A stretch of 64,000 nucleotides of DNA from Caballeronia humi. Its GTDB lineage: Bacteria; Pseudomonadota; Gammaproteobacteria; Burkholderiales; Burkholderiaceae. Below are positions 18,341 to 28,072 of this stretch, piece after piece; position 1 is the stretch's first letter, and the number at the start of each line of letters is the position of its first letter. The notes beneath the pieces are model-generated. The model searched no databases, was not told where the DNA came from, and saw only the letters and a list, made by a program, of their open reading frames with translations. Position numbers and translations under genes: made by a program. The DNA is taken from NCBI RefSeq assembly GCF_001544475.1, contig NZ_FCNW02000012.1:81576-145575 (forward strand). Direction: 5' to 3'.

Positions 18341-19552
18341 ATGCACATGAAGATCCTCCATCTGCTGTCGACCATCGACCCTCGCGCGGGCGGCCCCACC
18401 GAGGGCGTTCGCCAGAGCGGCCTCAGCCTGAAGTCGATGGGGCACGAAGTCGAAGTCGTGACCCTCGACGATCCCCACGCGCCCTGGCTCGCGACGTTTC
18501 CGCTGACGGTGCATGCGCTCGGCCCGTCGAAGGGCAACTACGGCATGTGCCCGCGCCTCGTGCCGTGGCTGCGCGAACACGCGTCGCGCTTCGATGCGGT
18601 GATCGTCAACGGTCTCTGGCAGTACCACAGCTACGGGACGTGGAAGGCGCTGCGCGGTATCGGCGTGCCGTACTACGTGTTTCCGCACGGCATGCTCGAT
18701 CCGTGGTTCAAGCGCACATATCCGCTCAAGCATCTGAAGAAATGGCTCTACTGGCCGTGGGCCGAGTATCGCGTGCTGCGCGACGCCGAGCGCGTGCTCT
18801 TCACCGCAGAGGAAGAGCGCGTGCTGGCGCGAGAATCGTTCAGTCTCTATCGCGCGAACGAGGAAGTCGTCGCGTTCGGCACGAATCCGCCGCCCACCGA
18901 CGCCTCTGCATTGCGCGCGCATTTTCTTGCGCAGTATCCGCAGCTTGCGGGCAAGCGCCTGATCCTCTTCCTCGGCCGCATTCATGAGAAGAAAGGATGC
19001 GACCTGCTGATCGAAGCGTTCGCCTCCGTGCGCGATTTCGATCCGAGAGCGCATCTCGTGATGGCCGGTCCCGACGGCGGCGAATGGCAAGCGCAATTGC
19101 AGACGCTCGCGGAAAAGCTGGGCATCGCGGACCGCATCACGTGGACCGGCATGCTCGGCGGCGACATGAAGTGGGGCGCGTTCCATGCGAGCGATGCGTT
19201 CGCGCTGCCGTCGCATCAGGAGAACTTCGGGATCGCGGTGGCGGAGGCGCTCGGCTGCTCGCTGCCGGTGCTGATCTCCGACAAGGTCAACATCTGGCGC
19301 GAGGTGCAGACGGACGGCGCGGGGATCGTCGGGACGGACACGGTCGAGGGTGCGGCCAACATGCTGCGCGCCTGGCTGACGATGCACCCCGCCGATGCCG
19401 CGAAGATGCGCACGCAGGCGCTTGCGACGTTCACGAAGCGCTTCACCGTCGATGCGATGTCGCATGATCTCGTGCGCGTGCTGCGGCAAGGTGCGCTGAA
19501 TCGAAACGCCGCGTTCGCGGAGCGGCCGCGAACGGCGTCTGTCGAGCGCTAA
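18341..19552 (+). CDS. Family 4 glycosyltransferase
   Basis: 403 residues. MKILHLLSTIDPRAGGPTEG at the N-terminus and PHGMLDPW mark the acceptor lobe. LFLGRIHEKKGCDLLIEAF and PSHQENFGIAVAEALGCSLP are the donor-binding motifs, with E-x7-E. It follows the polymerase gene in the same operon and is closed by a terminator overlapping its stop. Two adjacent ATG codons (18341 and 18347) could start it; the difference is two residues. Likely adds a sugar such as mannose or glucose to the exopolysaccharide repeat; specificity is inferred only from family. Confidence 0.88.
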   Translation: MHMKILHLLSTIDPRAGGPTEGVRQSGLSLKSMGHEVEVVTLDDPHAPWLATFPLTVHALGPSKGNYGMCPRLVPWLREHASRFDAVIVNGLWQYHSYGTWKALRGIGVPYYVFPHGMLDPWFKRTYPLKHLKKWLYWPWAEYRVLRDAERVLFTAEEERVLARESFSLYRANEEVVAFGTNPPPTDASALRAHFLAQYPQLAGKRLILFLGRIHEKKGCDLLIEAFASVRDFDPRAHLVMAGPDGGEWQAQLQTLAEKLGIADRITWTGMLGGDMKWGAFHASDAFALPSHQENFGIAVAEALGCSLPVLISDKVNIWREVQTDGAGIVGTDTVEGAANMLRAWLTMHPADAAKMRTQALATFTKRFTVDAMSHDLVRVLRQGALNRNAAFAERPRTASVER

Positions 19553-19574
19553 AAACCCGCCGGGGCGGGTTTTT
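19551..19574. terminator. Terminator overlapping the GT4 stop codon
   Basis: An 11-bp stem AAAAACCCGCC/GGCGGGTTTTT with a 2-base loop. It is symmetrical and serves both the plus-strand GT4 gene and the convergent GMC oxidoreductase gene. Confidence 0.82.
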
Positions 19575-19582
19575 CTTCGTGC

Positions 19583-21319
19583 TTATTTCTTCCCCATCTC
19601 CAGCGCCAGATCAGAAGGCATGTGCAGCGTCGATGCCGCGAACGGCAGCGGCTCTTCCTGCTGCTGATGTTCAGCGGCTCCGATTGGCGTCACCGTCGCG
19701 CCGACTTCCCCGCTTTTCAACGCATACGCGATGTGCTCGGACAGACGCAGCGTCATCGCGGCGATCGTGATGGTCGGGAAGTTGGCGCCCACCGTCGGAA
19801 ACACCGAGCTGCCGGCAATGTAGAAGTTGCTCATGCCATGCACCTTGCAGTTCCGGTCGACGACGCCTTCCTTCGGCGAATCGTGCATGCGCGTCGTGCC
19901 CATGTGATGCCACGTCCCTTCGAGCTGCGCGGGCCACGGCTTGCCTTCGAGCGGTTCATCGAGCTCCACATCGGCGACGCCGCCGCGCTGCAGTTCGTCG
20001 GCGATCAGCGCGACGGTGCGATCGAACGTGCGCTTCACCAGTTCCGTCACCTGCCAGTCCACCTTCACACGATTGAGACCGAGACTGTCCTTCTTCTCCG
20101 AAAGCGTCACGCGGCTGTCGCGGTTCGGCTCGGCTTCGACGATCGTCTGGATCTTCACCTCGGTGATGAGCGGGCGCGGCTGCAATAGCCGCGCAAGACC
20201 GAAGCACGCGGTATCGACCGGATGCGCCATCATCTGCAAGACGTCCGCCGAGAAGTTCCAGCCAGGCTGGTCCTTGCCGAGCAGCGCCTGCTTGCAACGG
20301 ATCAACGCTTCCGAGCCCTTCGTGTTTTCGCCACGAAACACCGAGTAGAACCACGAGCGCGCGTTGAGCAGCTTCTCGCGTTCGAGCACGTCCTTCGTCA
20401 ACGCGAACTGCGACGAGATGAACGTCCCGTGCGCCGCGACGGCCGTGTTCTGGTAGTGATACTTGATGTCGTAGAGCTTGTTACGCGCCCACTGCTTCCT
20501 GAAGTTCACCTTCGCCGACATGATGCGCGGATGGTCCATGAAGTAGCGGCCCACGAGATCGTTGCCGTTGCCAAGACCGGCAGCGTGCACCTTGTTCGAC
20601 GAGAGCAGCAGCCGCGCATTCTCGATGCCGCCCGTCGCCAGCACGAAGACTTTCGCCTTCATCGAGAAGCGTCGCCCGGAGAGCGTGCCGACGTCGATCT
20701 GCGTGACCTCTCTGGCCGCGCGGTCGGTGTCGATGTTCAAAGCGTTCGCATGCAAAAAAACGCGCACGTACCGCGCCTTTTCCAGATCCTCGCGATACTC
20801 CCTGCCGAAGCGCACCGGCGGGCTGAACTGCGAAATCGTGTCGCGCACCTTGCCGCTCGGGAACGGATGGCGCCGCACATCGTTACGATGAATCGCCGCT
20901 TCCCAGTACGCCGGCTCGAAGTTGTTCTCGCCGAGCTTGAGCAGCGCATGCGTGCGCGCGTAGTACGGGCGCAATTCGTCGAGGCCGAAGGGCCAGCCGC
21001 TGTCCTTCACCCAGTCGCGCTTGTCGAAGTCCCACGAATCTAGCGGACGGCACCAGCCGCCCCAGCAGTTGCTGCTGCCGCCAAGATAGCGGCTGCGGCA
21101 GCCGTCGGCGAACTCATATGGCACGCCGACGTTTTCACCGCGATACAGGTCGCGCGTCTCGGAATCTGGCTTGAGGCCGCCGCTTTCGAGCATGCACGTG
21201 TCGATGCCCAGCTTTTCCATTTCGCGGGCGAGCGTGATTCCCGCCACCCCCGCGCCGATGATGCATACCGTGGTCTCTATGACTGCCCGATCTTCTACTC
21301 TTCGGCTGTCGATGAACAT
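19583..21319 (-). CDS. GMC-family FAD oxidoreductase in the exopolysaccharide locus
   Basis: 578 residues. The FAD-binding GAGVAGITLAREME lies near residues 23-36, GGSSNCWGGWCRPLD near 80, and ATGGIENARLLL near 240. The C-terminal GMC signature includes HHMGTTRM and GSSVFPTVGANFPTITIA, providing the His and Asn of the active site. GMC enzymes oxidise alcohols or sugars with FAD. There is no signal peptide, so it probably acts in the cytoplasm or on a membrane-bound intermediate. Its place between wzy/GT4 and the acetyltransferase suggests oxidation of a sugar or pyruvyl/acyl donor precursor, but that is inference; it is not part of the core cepacian or colanic gene sets I know. Confidence 0.88.
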   Translation of the reverse strand: MFIDSRRVEDRAVIETTVCIIGAGVAGITLAREMEKLGIDTCMLESGGLKPDSETRDLYRGENVGVPYEFADGCRSRYLGGSSNCWGGWCRPLDSWDFDKRDWVKDSGWPFGLDELRPYYARTHALLKLGENNFEPAYWEAAIHRNDVRRHPFPSGKVRDTISQFSPPVRFGREYREDLEKARYVRVFLHANALNIDTDRAAREVTQIDVGTLSGRRFSMKAKVFVLATGGIENARLLLSSNKVHAAGLGNGNDLVGRYFMDHPRIMSAKVNFRKQWARNKLYDIKYHYQNTAVAAHGTFISSQFALTKDVLEREKLLNARSWFYSVFRGENTKGSEALIRCKQALLGKDQPGWNFSADVLQMMAHPVDTACFGLARLLQPRPLITEVKIQTIVEAEPNRDSRVTLSEKKDSLGLNRVKVDWQVTELVKRTFDRTVALIADELQRGGVADVELDEPLEGKPWPAQLEGTWHHMGTTRMHDSPKEGVVDRNCKVHGMSNFYIAGSSVFPTVGANFPTITIAAMTLRLSEHIAYALKSGEVGATVTPIGAAEHQQQEEPLPFAASTLHMPSDLALEMGKK

Positions 21320-21752
21320 GCCCCGTGCTCCCTCTCTCTCGTGCTCAGCGATTCGCCCGGTTCATGACCGATTCCCTCGATCGAACCCGTCCGCTGTCGC
21401 GATCCACAATCGAAACGCCGACTCCGGCCACTGTCCCTTCGATACCGCTCGACGCGGCAGGACTCGTGCAGGATTCGAACGTCGTCATCGGTTCCCTGCG
21501 ATGCATGCGACACAAGCGTGGCTTGCGCGCGGCAGCGAGAACCCACGTGCGTTGTCCCCCAAGAATATTCGGCCCAGAAGAAATGGCTGGTCCGCCAAAC
21601 TGGCAGCCTGTACAGCCAAGCTATTCGTCTCTTCCGTCACCCCGAAATGGCGACAAGGATGCGCCCGTCCTTTGACCGCGGTTTGCATCCGTGATTGCTT
21701 GTTATGAACTGAGAGTCATGCACTTAAGCGATGCATTCAGCGACGCAGTTTC
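21320..21752. other. Intergenic stretch between acetyltransferase and GMC gene
   Basis: 433 bases between two minus-strand genes. No convincing ORF or terminator. It presumably contains the promoter of the GMC gene. Confidence 0.4.
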
Positions 21753-22508
21753 TCAAGCGGTAAAGCGCTTCTTGATGAATCGCACCGGATTGCCGCCGTA
21801 CACGCCTTCCGCTTCGAGCGACCGGTGCACGACCGACATCGGCGTGACGACGGCCGAGCGGCCGATCGTGACGCCCATCTGTACGACGCATTTCGACGTG
21901 ATCCACACACCGTCCTCGATGACGATCGGCGCGACCTTCAGGTCCATGTTGCCCGCCACGTCGTGCGATCCCGTCGTGAGAAACACGCCTTGCGAGATGC
22001 AAACGTTGGAGCCGATGCGAAGCGTTGTCTGGTTGTAGATCCATGCATCGACACCGAACCAGCAGTTGTCGCCGACTTGGAGATTCCATGGCGCCTTCAC
22101 GCGGACCGGATGCGGCATGCGGCAGTTGCGCCCGATGCGTGCGCCGAATGCGCGCAGCAGCGCGATGCGCACGGACGAGAGCGGGATCAGCTTGTTGTTG
22201 ATGATGCAGGCTTCGAGGAAGAACCACGCGAGTTCGGTGACGAAGCCGCGTCGGGCGACGAAGTTGCCGGGGCCGGCGAGCGACAAATCGATCACCTTGC
22301 CCGGCGCGCCGACGCTCGGACTCTGCGGCGCACTTTCGGTGCTGCCTGCCTGGCCGACGCAATCTTCGCCAATTGCCCTGTCCATTTGCCCGATCCCCGC
22401 GTGATTGCCGTGGTCCGCGCCGTAGCGCGACTCATGCACTTGCGAATGCTCTTTAGCACTGTACTCAAGGGACGTTTCTTGACGGGCAAGTCGCCTCTGA
22501 TTGGTCAT
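21753..22508 (-). CDS. WcaF-like hexapeptide-repeat acetyltransferase
   Basis: 251 residues from the ATG at 22508; an internal ATG at 22385 would give 210, closer to the usual WcaF length of about 185. From about residue 120 the left-handed beta-helix repeats are plain: IGRNCRMPHPVRVKAPWNL, VGDNCWFGVDAWIYNQ and IGSNVCISQGVFLTTGSHDV, the last containing the catalytic His. The first 70 residues are polar and not conserved in the family. It transfers acetyl from acetyl-CoA to a sugar of the repeat unit in the cytoplasm. With the acyltransferase at 15100 it gives the locus two decorating enzymes. Confidence 0.85.
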   Translation of the reverse strand: MTNQRRLARQETSLEYSAKEHSQVHESRYGADHGNHAGIGQMDRAIGEDCVGQAGSTESAPQSPSVGAPGKVIDLSLAGPGNFVARRGFVTELAWFFLEACIINNKLIPLSSVRIALLRAFGARIGRNCRMPHPVRVKAPWNLQVGDNCWFGVDAWIYNQTTLRIGSNVCISQGVFLTTGSHDVAGNMDLKVAPIVIEDGVWITSKCVVQMGVTIGRSAVVTPMSVVHRSLEAEGVYGGNPVRFIKKRFTA

Positions 22509-22730
22509 TTGAACCGACCTTTGGTGATCCGATTATCTGCGAAGCGTGCGCCAGCCCGCGTGCGCTACAGCACGAATGGCCGCACGGGAAAGACTTTTGG
22601 CGGTAGCAGCCGGGCACTCGGAATATGCTGTTTTCAGGGTCGCGCGCATCGTCTGACGTGAAAGCATTCCGGCGCTGAAACCGCCCGGCGACACCATCGA
22701 TTTAAGCAAGCATGCACTGGAGAGCACCAC

Positions 22731-23156
22731 ATGGCACGCACGATTCGTTCGACGTTTCATCCGCTGATCGCGGCGCTTTGCCTGCCTGCTGCACTGCTCT
22801 GCGCGCAGGGCGTGGAGGCGGCCCCGCTCGGCGATGGCGGCAACGCCGCGGAGCTCGACATGCTCGGCGGCCCGCGGACCTACGCGGACCCGTACGGCAC
22901 ACCGGCTACGGCCAAACGTGGCGCGACTGCGAATGCACAGGCGACGCAGGCTTCCACGCCGACCGAAAAGATGCTCGCGCAGCAGGACGGCATGGTGCCG
23001 CAAGGCGGCCGCGTGCAATTGCGGCCGCTCGCGCGCAATCGCGATGCGAAACTGATGCAGACGCCGGATGGTGCCGCGGCAGCGCTCTATCAGTCGCCGG
23101 GCGGCAAGCCGGCTGCGCCTGCGAAGCCCAGGGAGATTTACAAGTCGCCCTGGTGA
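22731..23156 (+). CDS. Small exported protein of unknown function
   Basis: 141 residues. A GGAGAGCACCAC ribosome-binding site precedes the ATG. Residues 1-31 form a standard signal peptide (MARTIRST, hydrophobic LIAALCLPAALLCA, cleavage probably after VEA). The mature part of about 110 residues is rich in Ala, Gly, Pro and Gln with no cysteines and looks disordered, ending in YKSPW. I do not recognise a family. It sits alone on the plus strand between wcaF-like and wcaI genes, convergent with wcaI. A periplasmic accessory to polymer export is conceivable, not shown. Confidence 0.7.
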   Translation: MARTIRSTFHPLIAALCLPAALLCAQGVEAAPLGDGGNAAELDMLGGPRTYADPYGTPATAKRGATANAQATQASTPTEKMLAQQDGMVPQGGRVQLRPLARNRDAKLMQTPDGAAAALYQSPGGKPAAPAKPREIYKSPW

Positions 23157-23229
23157 GGGCGCGGGGACATGCCGTTGCGTTATGGGCACGATCATGTGCT
23201 CGGCGGCCTGAAACATCGTCATTGGAAAA

Positions 23230-23250
23230 GCGCTGGCCGACGGCCAGCGC
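23230..23250 (-). terminator. Terminator of the exopolysaccharide operon after wcaI
   Basis: A perfect 9-bp stem GCGCTGGCC/GGCCAGCGC with a 3-base loop. On the minus strand it continues into CTTTTCC, so it ends the long minus-strand operon whose last stop is at 23259. It lies between convergent genes. Confidence 0.72.
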
Positions 23251-23258
23251 CCTGAACG

Positions 23259-24587
23259 TCAGTCCACCTTCTCCACACGCAGGATCACCGGCCGCTCGCT
23301 GACCTTGGCGAACGGCCGCTCGCCGGCGTCGACGGTCCGCGCATCGGCGGCATCCGTCGAAGGCTGAGTCTCGACCAGTTCCGTCAGCTTCTCGTCCAGC
23401 CGCGTGAATACCGCGAGCGGCGCCAGGCGCTCCTGCGCGAAGCGCCGTCCTTCCGCGCCGAAGTTCGCGCGCAATTCGGGATCGGCGACGAGCATCTCGA
23501 TCGCCTCGGCAAGCCTGTCGACGTTCTCCGGCTGCACAACGACACCGCGCGTCGTCACGGCATCGAAGAGTTCCGTGCCGGGCTGCGCCATCGCGATCAC
23601 CGCACGCGCGCTCGCGAACATGCCGGTCAGCTTCGAAGGCATCACGAGATCCGCGACATCGCCGCGTTGCGGCAGGACGTGCATGTCCGCGAGATTGAGC
23701 AGTTCGTTCAGACGTTCGAGCGGCTGCAGACACAGGAAGCGGACGTTGGGCAGCGTCGCGCAGCGCGTCTGCAACTGCGCTTTCGTCGCGCCGTTGCCGC
23801 AGAACACGAACACGATGTCCTCGCGATCGGCCATGCGCGCCGCCGTCTCGGCTAGCACTTCGAGCCCTTGCTTCGCGCCCATGTTGCCCGAATAGAGCAC
23901 GACCATCGTATGCTCGCCGATGTTCAGCTCGCGACGAAAAGCGCTGCGCCGATCGAGCGGGAAGATCGCCGTCGTATCGACCCAGTTCGGCAGGTGAAAC
24001 GTTTTCGCGATCGCGACGCCTTTTTTCGCCGCGCGCCCGATCATCTTCTCCGAGATCGACGAGACCACGTCGAAGCGCTGCATCAGCCAGCGCTCGACGG
24101 CGAGCGCCGCGCGGCCCGCGCGTTCGTTTTTGAGCAAGCCGAGATCGAAGGCGGCATCGACTTCGAAGTCCTGGATGTGCAGCCACGACTGCGCGCCCGT
24201 GATGCGCGAAATCGCAAGCGCGGCGGGAGCGTTCAAGAGGCTCGGGGCGATGGTCATCACGACCTGCGGACGCCAGCGCAGATGCGACATCATCGCGGGC
24301 AGCGACGCCGCCGCGAACGAGGCGAGATGCAGGATCCGCTTGAGGCCGCTCGGACGCCTGGGCACCCACAACGGCGCGCGCCAGAGCTGCACGCCGCGCA
24401 GCGTCTCGCGACGTCCGCGCCAGCCTGAAAAGCCCTCCGCGACCTTCCATTCCGGGTAATACGGCGGCGCGCACACCACGCGCACGTCGTGACCGAGTGC
24501 GGCCAGCGCCTCGGCCATTTCAGCCGTGTATTTACCCGTTCCCGTTAACTCGGGCGCGTAGTTGAGCCCGTAGATAAGAATTTTCAT
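23259..24587 (-). CDS. wcaI: WcaI-like glycosyltransferase (colanic acid type)
   Basis: 442 residues from the ATG at 24587, which has a GAGGGA ribosome-binding site. MKILIYGLNYAPELTGTGKY is the hallmark start of WcaI proteins, followed by PPYYPEWKV. The donor lobe has LYSGNMGAKQGLEVLAETA and LPQRGDVADLVMPSKLTGM. WcaI is a GT4 enzyme of colanic acid repeat assembly, and gmd and fcl lie just upstream as in the Escherichia coli wca cluster. It probably adds fucose or another sugar to the repeat. The C-terminal 40 residues are an unconserved tail. Confidence 0.87.
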   Translation of the reverse strand: MKILIYGLNYAPELTGTGKYTAEMAEALAALGHDVRVVCAPPYYPEWKVAEGFSGWRGRRETLRGVQLWRAPLWVPRRPSGLKRILHLASFAAASLPAMMSHLRWRPQVVMTIAPSLLNAPAALAISRITGAQSWLHIQDFEVDAAFDLGLLKNERAGRAALAVERWLMQRFDVVSSISEKMIGRAAKKGVAIAKTFHLPNWVDTTAIFPLDRRSAFRRELNIGEHTMVVLYSGNMGAKQGLEVLAETAARMADREDIVFVFCGNGATKAQLQTRCATLPNVRFLCLQPLERLNELLNLADMHVLPQRGDVADLVMPSKLTGMFASARAVIAMAQPGTELFDAVTTRGVVVQPENVDRLAEAIEMLVADPELRANFGAEGRRFAQERLAPLAVFTRLDEKLTELVETQPSTDAADARTVDAGERPFAKVSERPVILRVEKVD

Positions 24588-24722
24588 ATGGTCCCTCGCC
24601 CGACTGTCGCACCGTCGCCCTCGCATCGTGATACGGGACGATCGAGCGCTCGCCTGCGGACCGGCAATGCATCCGTATGGCCTTTCTGTGTTGCGGTACC
24701 GCGTGTTCTCCTATAGAGGAAA

Positions 24723-25922
24723 TCAATGATTCAGCATCAGCGCGCAGCCCCGCGCGATGTTCGCCGCAGCCGACGGCGGATCGAAATGGTTGATCACGTC
24801 GACACAGCGCCGCGCGACACCCTCGGTATCGGCGAATGCTTCGAGACCTTTGAGCATCGTGCGTTGCAGCGCCGGCACGTCGCCCGCAGGGAACGCGTAG
24901 CCGCTGACGCCGTCGATCACGAGTTCCGGCACGCAGCCGCAGCTCTCGCTCACGATGACCGGGCAGCCGTGGCTCAGCGCTTCGTTCGTGACGAGACCCC
25001 ACGGTTCGCTCACGCTCGGCAGCACCATGCAGGTAGCGCCGAAATATTCGCGCGAGAGCGGCGCGTCCTGCAGGCTGCCGAGGAAATACACCGAATCGGA
25101 GAGACCGATATCGACGGCTTTCTGCTTGAGCTGATCGCCCATCGGACCTGTGCCGACGATGCGCAGCGTCGCCGCGGGAATGAGTTGCTTCACGCCCGCG
25201 AACGCATCGAGCAACGTGCCGATGCCCTTCTCTTCCGACAGCCGCCCGACGAACACGAACACCGGCGCGCCGCCCTTGCGATAGTGCACGCGGTCCGCAA
25301 TCGCCGTCTCCGGCGAGAACGAGCGCGGCAGCGCCGCGGCCTGGCACGGAATGAAGATCTTGTCCTGCTTCGCGCCGAGCGACATCAGATACTCGCGGCT
25401 GCGCGTGCCGAATGCGAAGTAGCCATCGCACAGCGAGAAGAACACGCGCTTTGGAATCGACGTCAGCATGCGGCGCGGCCGGTCGCGGCCGGTCGAATCG
25501 CAGAACACCGCGCGACGCTTGCCCGTCACGATGCACGCGATCATCATCGCCCAGTACTCGGGACGGTGATAACCCGGCAGCACGACGAGATCGGACTTCG
25601 CCTTCAACACTTCCCACGTGAGGCGCGCCGTCATGCGCCAGGTGGGCACGTCTTCATAGCATCCGTTGTAGAGCTTCTTCATCGGATAGCGGTGAAACGA
25701 ATAATCGACATCCGAGAAGCCGAGACGGTCATGCTCCGTATCGGCGATCTGCACCATCGAATAGCGAATCGAACCGGACCCCGAGATATTGTGCAGCGCG
25801 GAGAGCACCGCGCCCTTGTGGCGAGACCACACGACGTTATGAAAGATCGTGACCGACGAAGTCATTTTTTTGGCTTCCCTGGAAGTGGGACGCTTTACGT
25901 CCGCGTTCAGGTGCGTGCTCAT
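24723..25922 (-). CDS. Family 4 glycosyltransferase
   Basis: 399 residues. The start ATG overlaps the fcl stop as ATGA at 25919-25922, which decides the start. The N-terminal 20 residues are polar, then VTIFHNVVWSRHKGAVLSAL begins the acceptor lobe. VFVFVGRLSEEKGIGTLLDAF and PSVSEPWGLVTNEALSHGCP form the donor site. Coupled translation with GDP-fucose synthase hints at use of the GDP-6-deoxyhexose made by its neighbours, so a fucosyltransferase or rhamnosyltransferase is a reasonable guess. No direct evidence for the donor. Confidence 0.85.
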   Translation of the reverse strand: MSTHLNADVKRPTSREAKKMTSSVTIFHNVVWSRHKGAVLSALHNISGSGSIRYSMVQIADTEHDRLGFSDVDYSFHRYPMKKLYNGCYEDVPTWRMTARLTWEVLKAKSDLVVLPGYHRPEYWAMMIACIVTGKRRAVFCDSTGRDRPRRMLTSIPKRVFFSLCDGYFAFGTRSREYLMSLGAKQDKIFIPCQAAALPRSFSPETAIADRVHYRKGGAPVFVFVGRLSEEKGIGTLLDAFAGVKQLIPAATLRIVGTGPMGDQLKQKAVDIGLSDSVYFLGSLQDAPLSREYFGATCMVLPSVSEPWGLVTNEALSHGCPVIVSESCGCVPELVIDGVSGYAFPAGDVPALQRTMLKGLEAFADTEGVARRCVDVINHFDPPSAAANIARGCALMLNH

Positions 25923-26875
25923 GCTGCGACCGCCGTCTGCGAAAGCCCTTCATATCGCGCGAGAAAGTCCGCATACGTCGCGGCGATGCCGTCTTCCAGT
26001 ATGATCGATGCCTTCCAGCCCATCCGCTCCAGTTTCGATACGTCGAGCAGCTTGCGCGGCGTGCCGTCGGGCTTGCTCGCATCGAACGCGAGTTCGCCCT
26101 CGAAGCCCACCACGCGGCACACGGTCTGCGCCAACTCGCGAATCGTCGAGTCCCGACCGACGCCAACGTTGAACACGCCTTCGGCGATGTCGCTTTCCAT
26201 CATGAAGGTCGCGGCGTCGGCGAGATCGTCGACGTGCAGGAACTCGCGGCACGGCGTGCCCGAGCCCCACACTTCGAGCGCACCGTCGCCGCGCAGCTTC
26301 GCTTCATGCGCTTTACGGATCAGCGCGGGCAGCACGTGGCTGCTTTGCAGATCGTAGTTGTCGTTCGGACCGTAGAGATTCGTCGGCATCAGCGACACAA
26401 ACTTGGTGCCGTATTGCTGGTTGTAGGCCTCGCACATCTTCAGGCCCGCGATCTTCGCAATCGCATACGCCTCGTTGGTCGGCTCGAGCGCGGAGGTGAG
26501 CAGATACTCCTCCTTGATCGGCTGCGGGCAGGCCTTCGGATAGATGCAGGACGAGCCGAAGAAAATCAGCTTCGGCACGTTCCAGCGCGATGCCGCGTGA
26601 ATCACGTTCGTTTCGATCGCGAGGTTCTCGTAGATGAACGACGCAGGCATCGTCGAGTTCGCGTAGATGCCCCCGACGCGCGCCGCCGCGAGGAACACCA
26701 CATCGATTTGCTCTTCCTCGAAGAACAGGTTGACGCCGCCCTGATCGGTCAGGTCGAGATGCGCACGCGTGCGCGTCACGATGTTGCGGTAGCCCGCGCT
26801 GGCGAGCCGCCGCACCAGCGCGGACCCGACCATCCCCCGATGCCCCGCCACGAAGATGCGTGCGTTCTTGTCCAT
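25919..26875 (-). CDS. fcl: GDP-L-fucose synthase
   Basis: 318 residues. GHRGMVGSAL binds NADP(H). The catalytic residues align one position later than in the E. coli enzyme: Ser108 and Cys110 in GSSCIYP, Tyr137 and Lys141 in YAIAK, His180 in SSHVLP. It carries out the 3,5-epimerisation and 4-reduction of GDP-4-keto-6-deoxy-mannose. This is the second step after Gmd, whose gene ends upstream with a four-base gap. Conservation of the Cys/His epimerase pair argues for GDP-L-fucose rather than a reductase-only product such as GDP-D-rhamnose. Confidence 0.92.
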   Translation of the reverse strand: MDKNARIFVAGHRGMVGSALVRRLASAGYRNIVTRTRAHLDLTDQGGVNLFFEEEQIDVVFLAAARVGGIYANSTMPASFIYENLAIETNVIHAASRWNVPKLIFFGSSCIYPKACPQPIKEEYLLTSALEPTNEAYAIAKIAGLKMCEAYNQQYGTKFVSLMPTNLYGPNDNYDLQSSHVLPALIRKAHEAKLRGDGALEVWGSGTPCREFLHVDDLADAATFMMESDIAEGVFNVGVGRDSTIRELAQTVCRVVGFEGELAFDASKPDGTPRKLLDVSKLERMGWKASIILEDGIAATYADFLARYEGLSQTAVAA

Positions 26876-26879
26876 GGTT

Positions 26880-27998
26880 TCACTCGTGATGTTCGAGAGC
26901 CTTGAAGCCCGCCAGCGTGACGAGCGCGTCGCGCCGTGCGATCTGGAAGTCCGAGCGAACCATTTCTTTCACGAGCGACGAGAACGAGGTCTCCGGCTTC
27001 CAGCCGAGCTTCTCGTGCGCCTTCGTCGGATCGCCGAGGAGCGTCTCGACTTCGGTCGGGCGGAAGTAGCGCGGATCGACGCGCACGATCACCTGGCCCG
27101 GCGCGAGCTTCGTTTCGCGGCCTTCGACGCGATCCACGATGCCCACTTCATCCACGCCCTCGCCTTCGAAGCGCACGTGAACGCCGAGTTCAAGAGCCGC
27201 CTGCTGAACGAAGTCGCGCACGCTGTACTGCACGCCCGTTGCGATCACGAAGTCTTCCGGCTTCTCCTGCTGCAACATCATCCATTGCATCTCGACGTAG
27301 TCGCGCGCATGACCCCAATCGCGCAACGCTGACAGGTTGCCGAGATACAGATCGTCCTGCATGCCCACCGCGATGCGTGCGATCGCGCGCGTGATCTTGC
27401 GCGTGACAAACGTCTCGCCGCGCACCGGCGACTCGTGGTTGAAGAGAATGCCGTTGCACGCGTACATGCCATACGCTTCGCGATAGTTCACCGTGATCCA
27501 GTACGCATACAGCTTCGCGACCGCATACGGGCTGCGCGGATAGAACGGCGTGGTTTCGCGCTGCGGGATTTCCTGCACGAGACCATAGAGTTCCGACGTC
27601 GATGCCTGATAGAAGCGCGTCTTCTTTTCAAGTCCCAGGATGCGGATCGCTTCGAGGATGCGCAATGTGCCGATGCCGTCGGCATTCGCCGTGTATTCCG
27701 GCTCCTCGAACGACACCGCTACGTGGCTCTGCGCCGCGAGGTTGTAGATCTCGTCGGGCATCACGCGCTGGACGATGCGCAAGAGGCTCGTCGAATCGGT
27801 CAGGTCGCCGTGGTGCAGGAAGAGCCGTTGGTCCGGATCATGCGGATCGCGATACAGATGGTCGATGCGGTCGGTGTTGAAAAGCGAACTGCGGCGCTTG
27901 ATGCCGTGTACCTCGTAGCCCTTTGCGAGCAGCAACTCAGCGAGATACGATCCATCCTGCCCCGTGATGCCGGTGATCAAAGCCACTTTGCGGTTCAT
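26880..27998 (-). CDS. gmd: GDP-mannose 4,6-dehydratase
   Basis: 372 residues, normal length. [13 protein letters not shown] (9-21) is the cofactor site; Thr134, Ser135 and Glu136 in STSELYG and Tyr158/Lys162 in YAVAK are the catalytic set. The [15 protein letters not shown] motif is diagnostic of GMD. It converts GDP-mannose, produced by ManC in the same operon, to GDP-4-keto-6-deoxy-mannose for Fcl. The gene lies 74 bases after wzc. Product feedback by GDP-fucose is known for the family. Confidence 0.95.
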   Translation of the reverse strand: MNRKVALITGITGQDGSYLAELLLAKGYEVHGIKRRSSLFNTDRIDHLYRDPHDPDQRLFLHHGDLTDSTSLLRIVQRVMPDEIYNLAAQSHVAVSFEEPEYTANADGIGTLRILEAIRILGLEKKTRFYQASTSELYGLVQEIPQRETTPFYPRSPYAVAKLYAYWITVNYREAYGMYACNGILFNHESPVRGETFVTRKITRAIARIAVGMQDDLYLGNLSALRDWGHARDYVEMQWMMLQQEKPEDFVIATGVQYSVRDFVQQAALELGVHVRFEGEGVDEVGIVDRVEGRETKLAPGQVIVRVDPRYFRPTEVETLLGDPTKAHEKLGWKPETSFSSLVKEMVRSDFQIARRDALVTLAGFKALEHHE

Positions 27999-28072
27999 TG
28001 TCTACCTCGCCTGTTTGCCATGCCGAGAAGGCGCGTGCCGGACACGCGCCGAACTTGTGTCCGCCAGCATCT

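Noticed and set aside
16660..18537. Long open frame on the minus strand (about 625 codons)
   Set aside because: It is antisense to the polymerase, with composition dominated by Arg, Glu and His and no domain; a GC-skewed third-position shadow.
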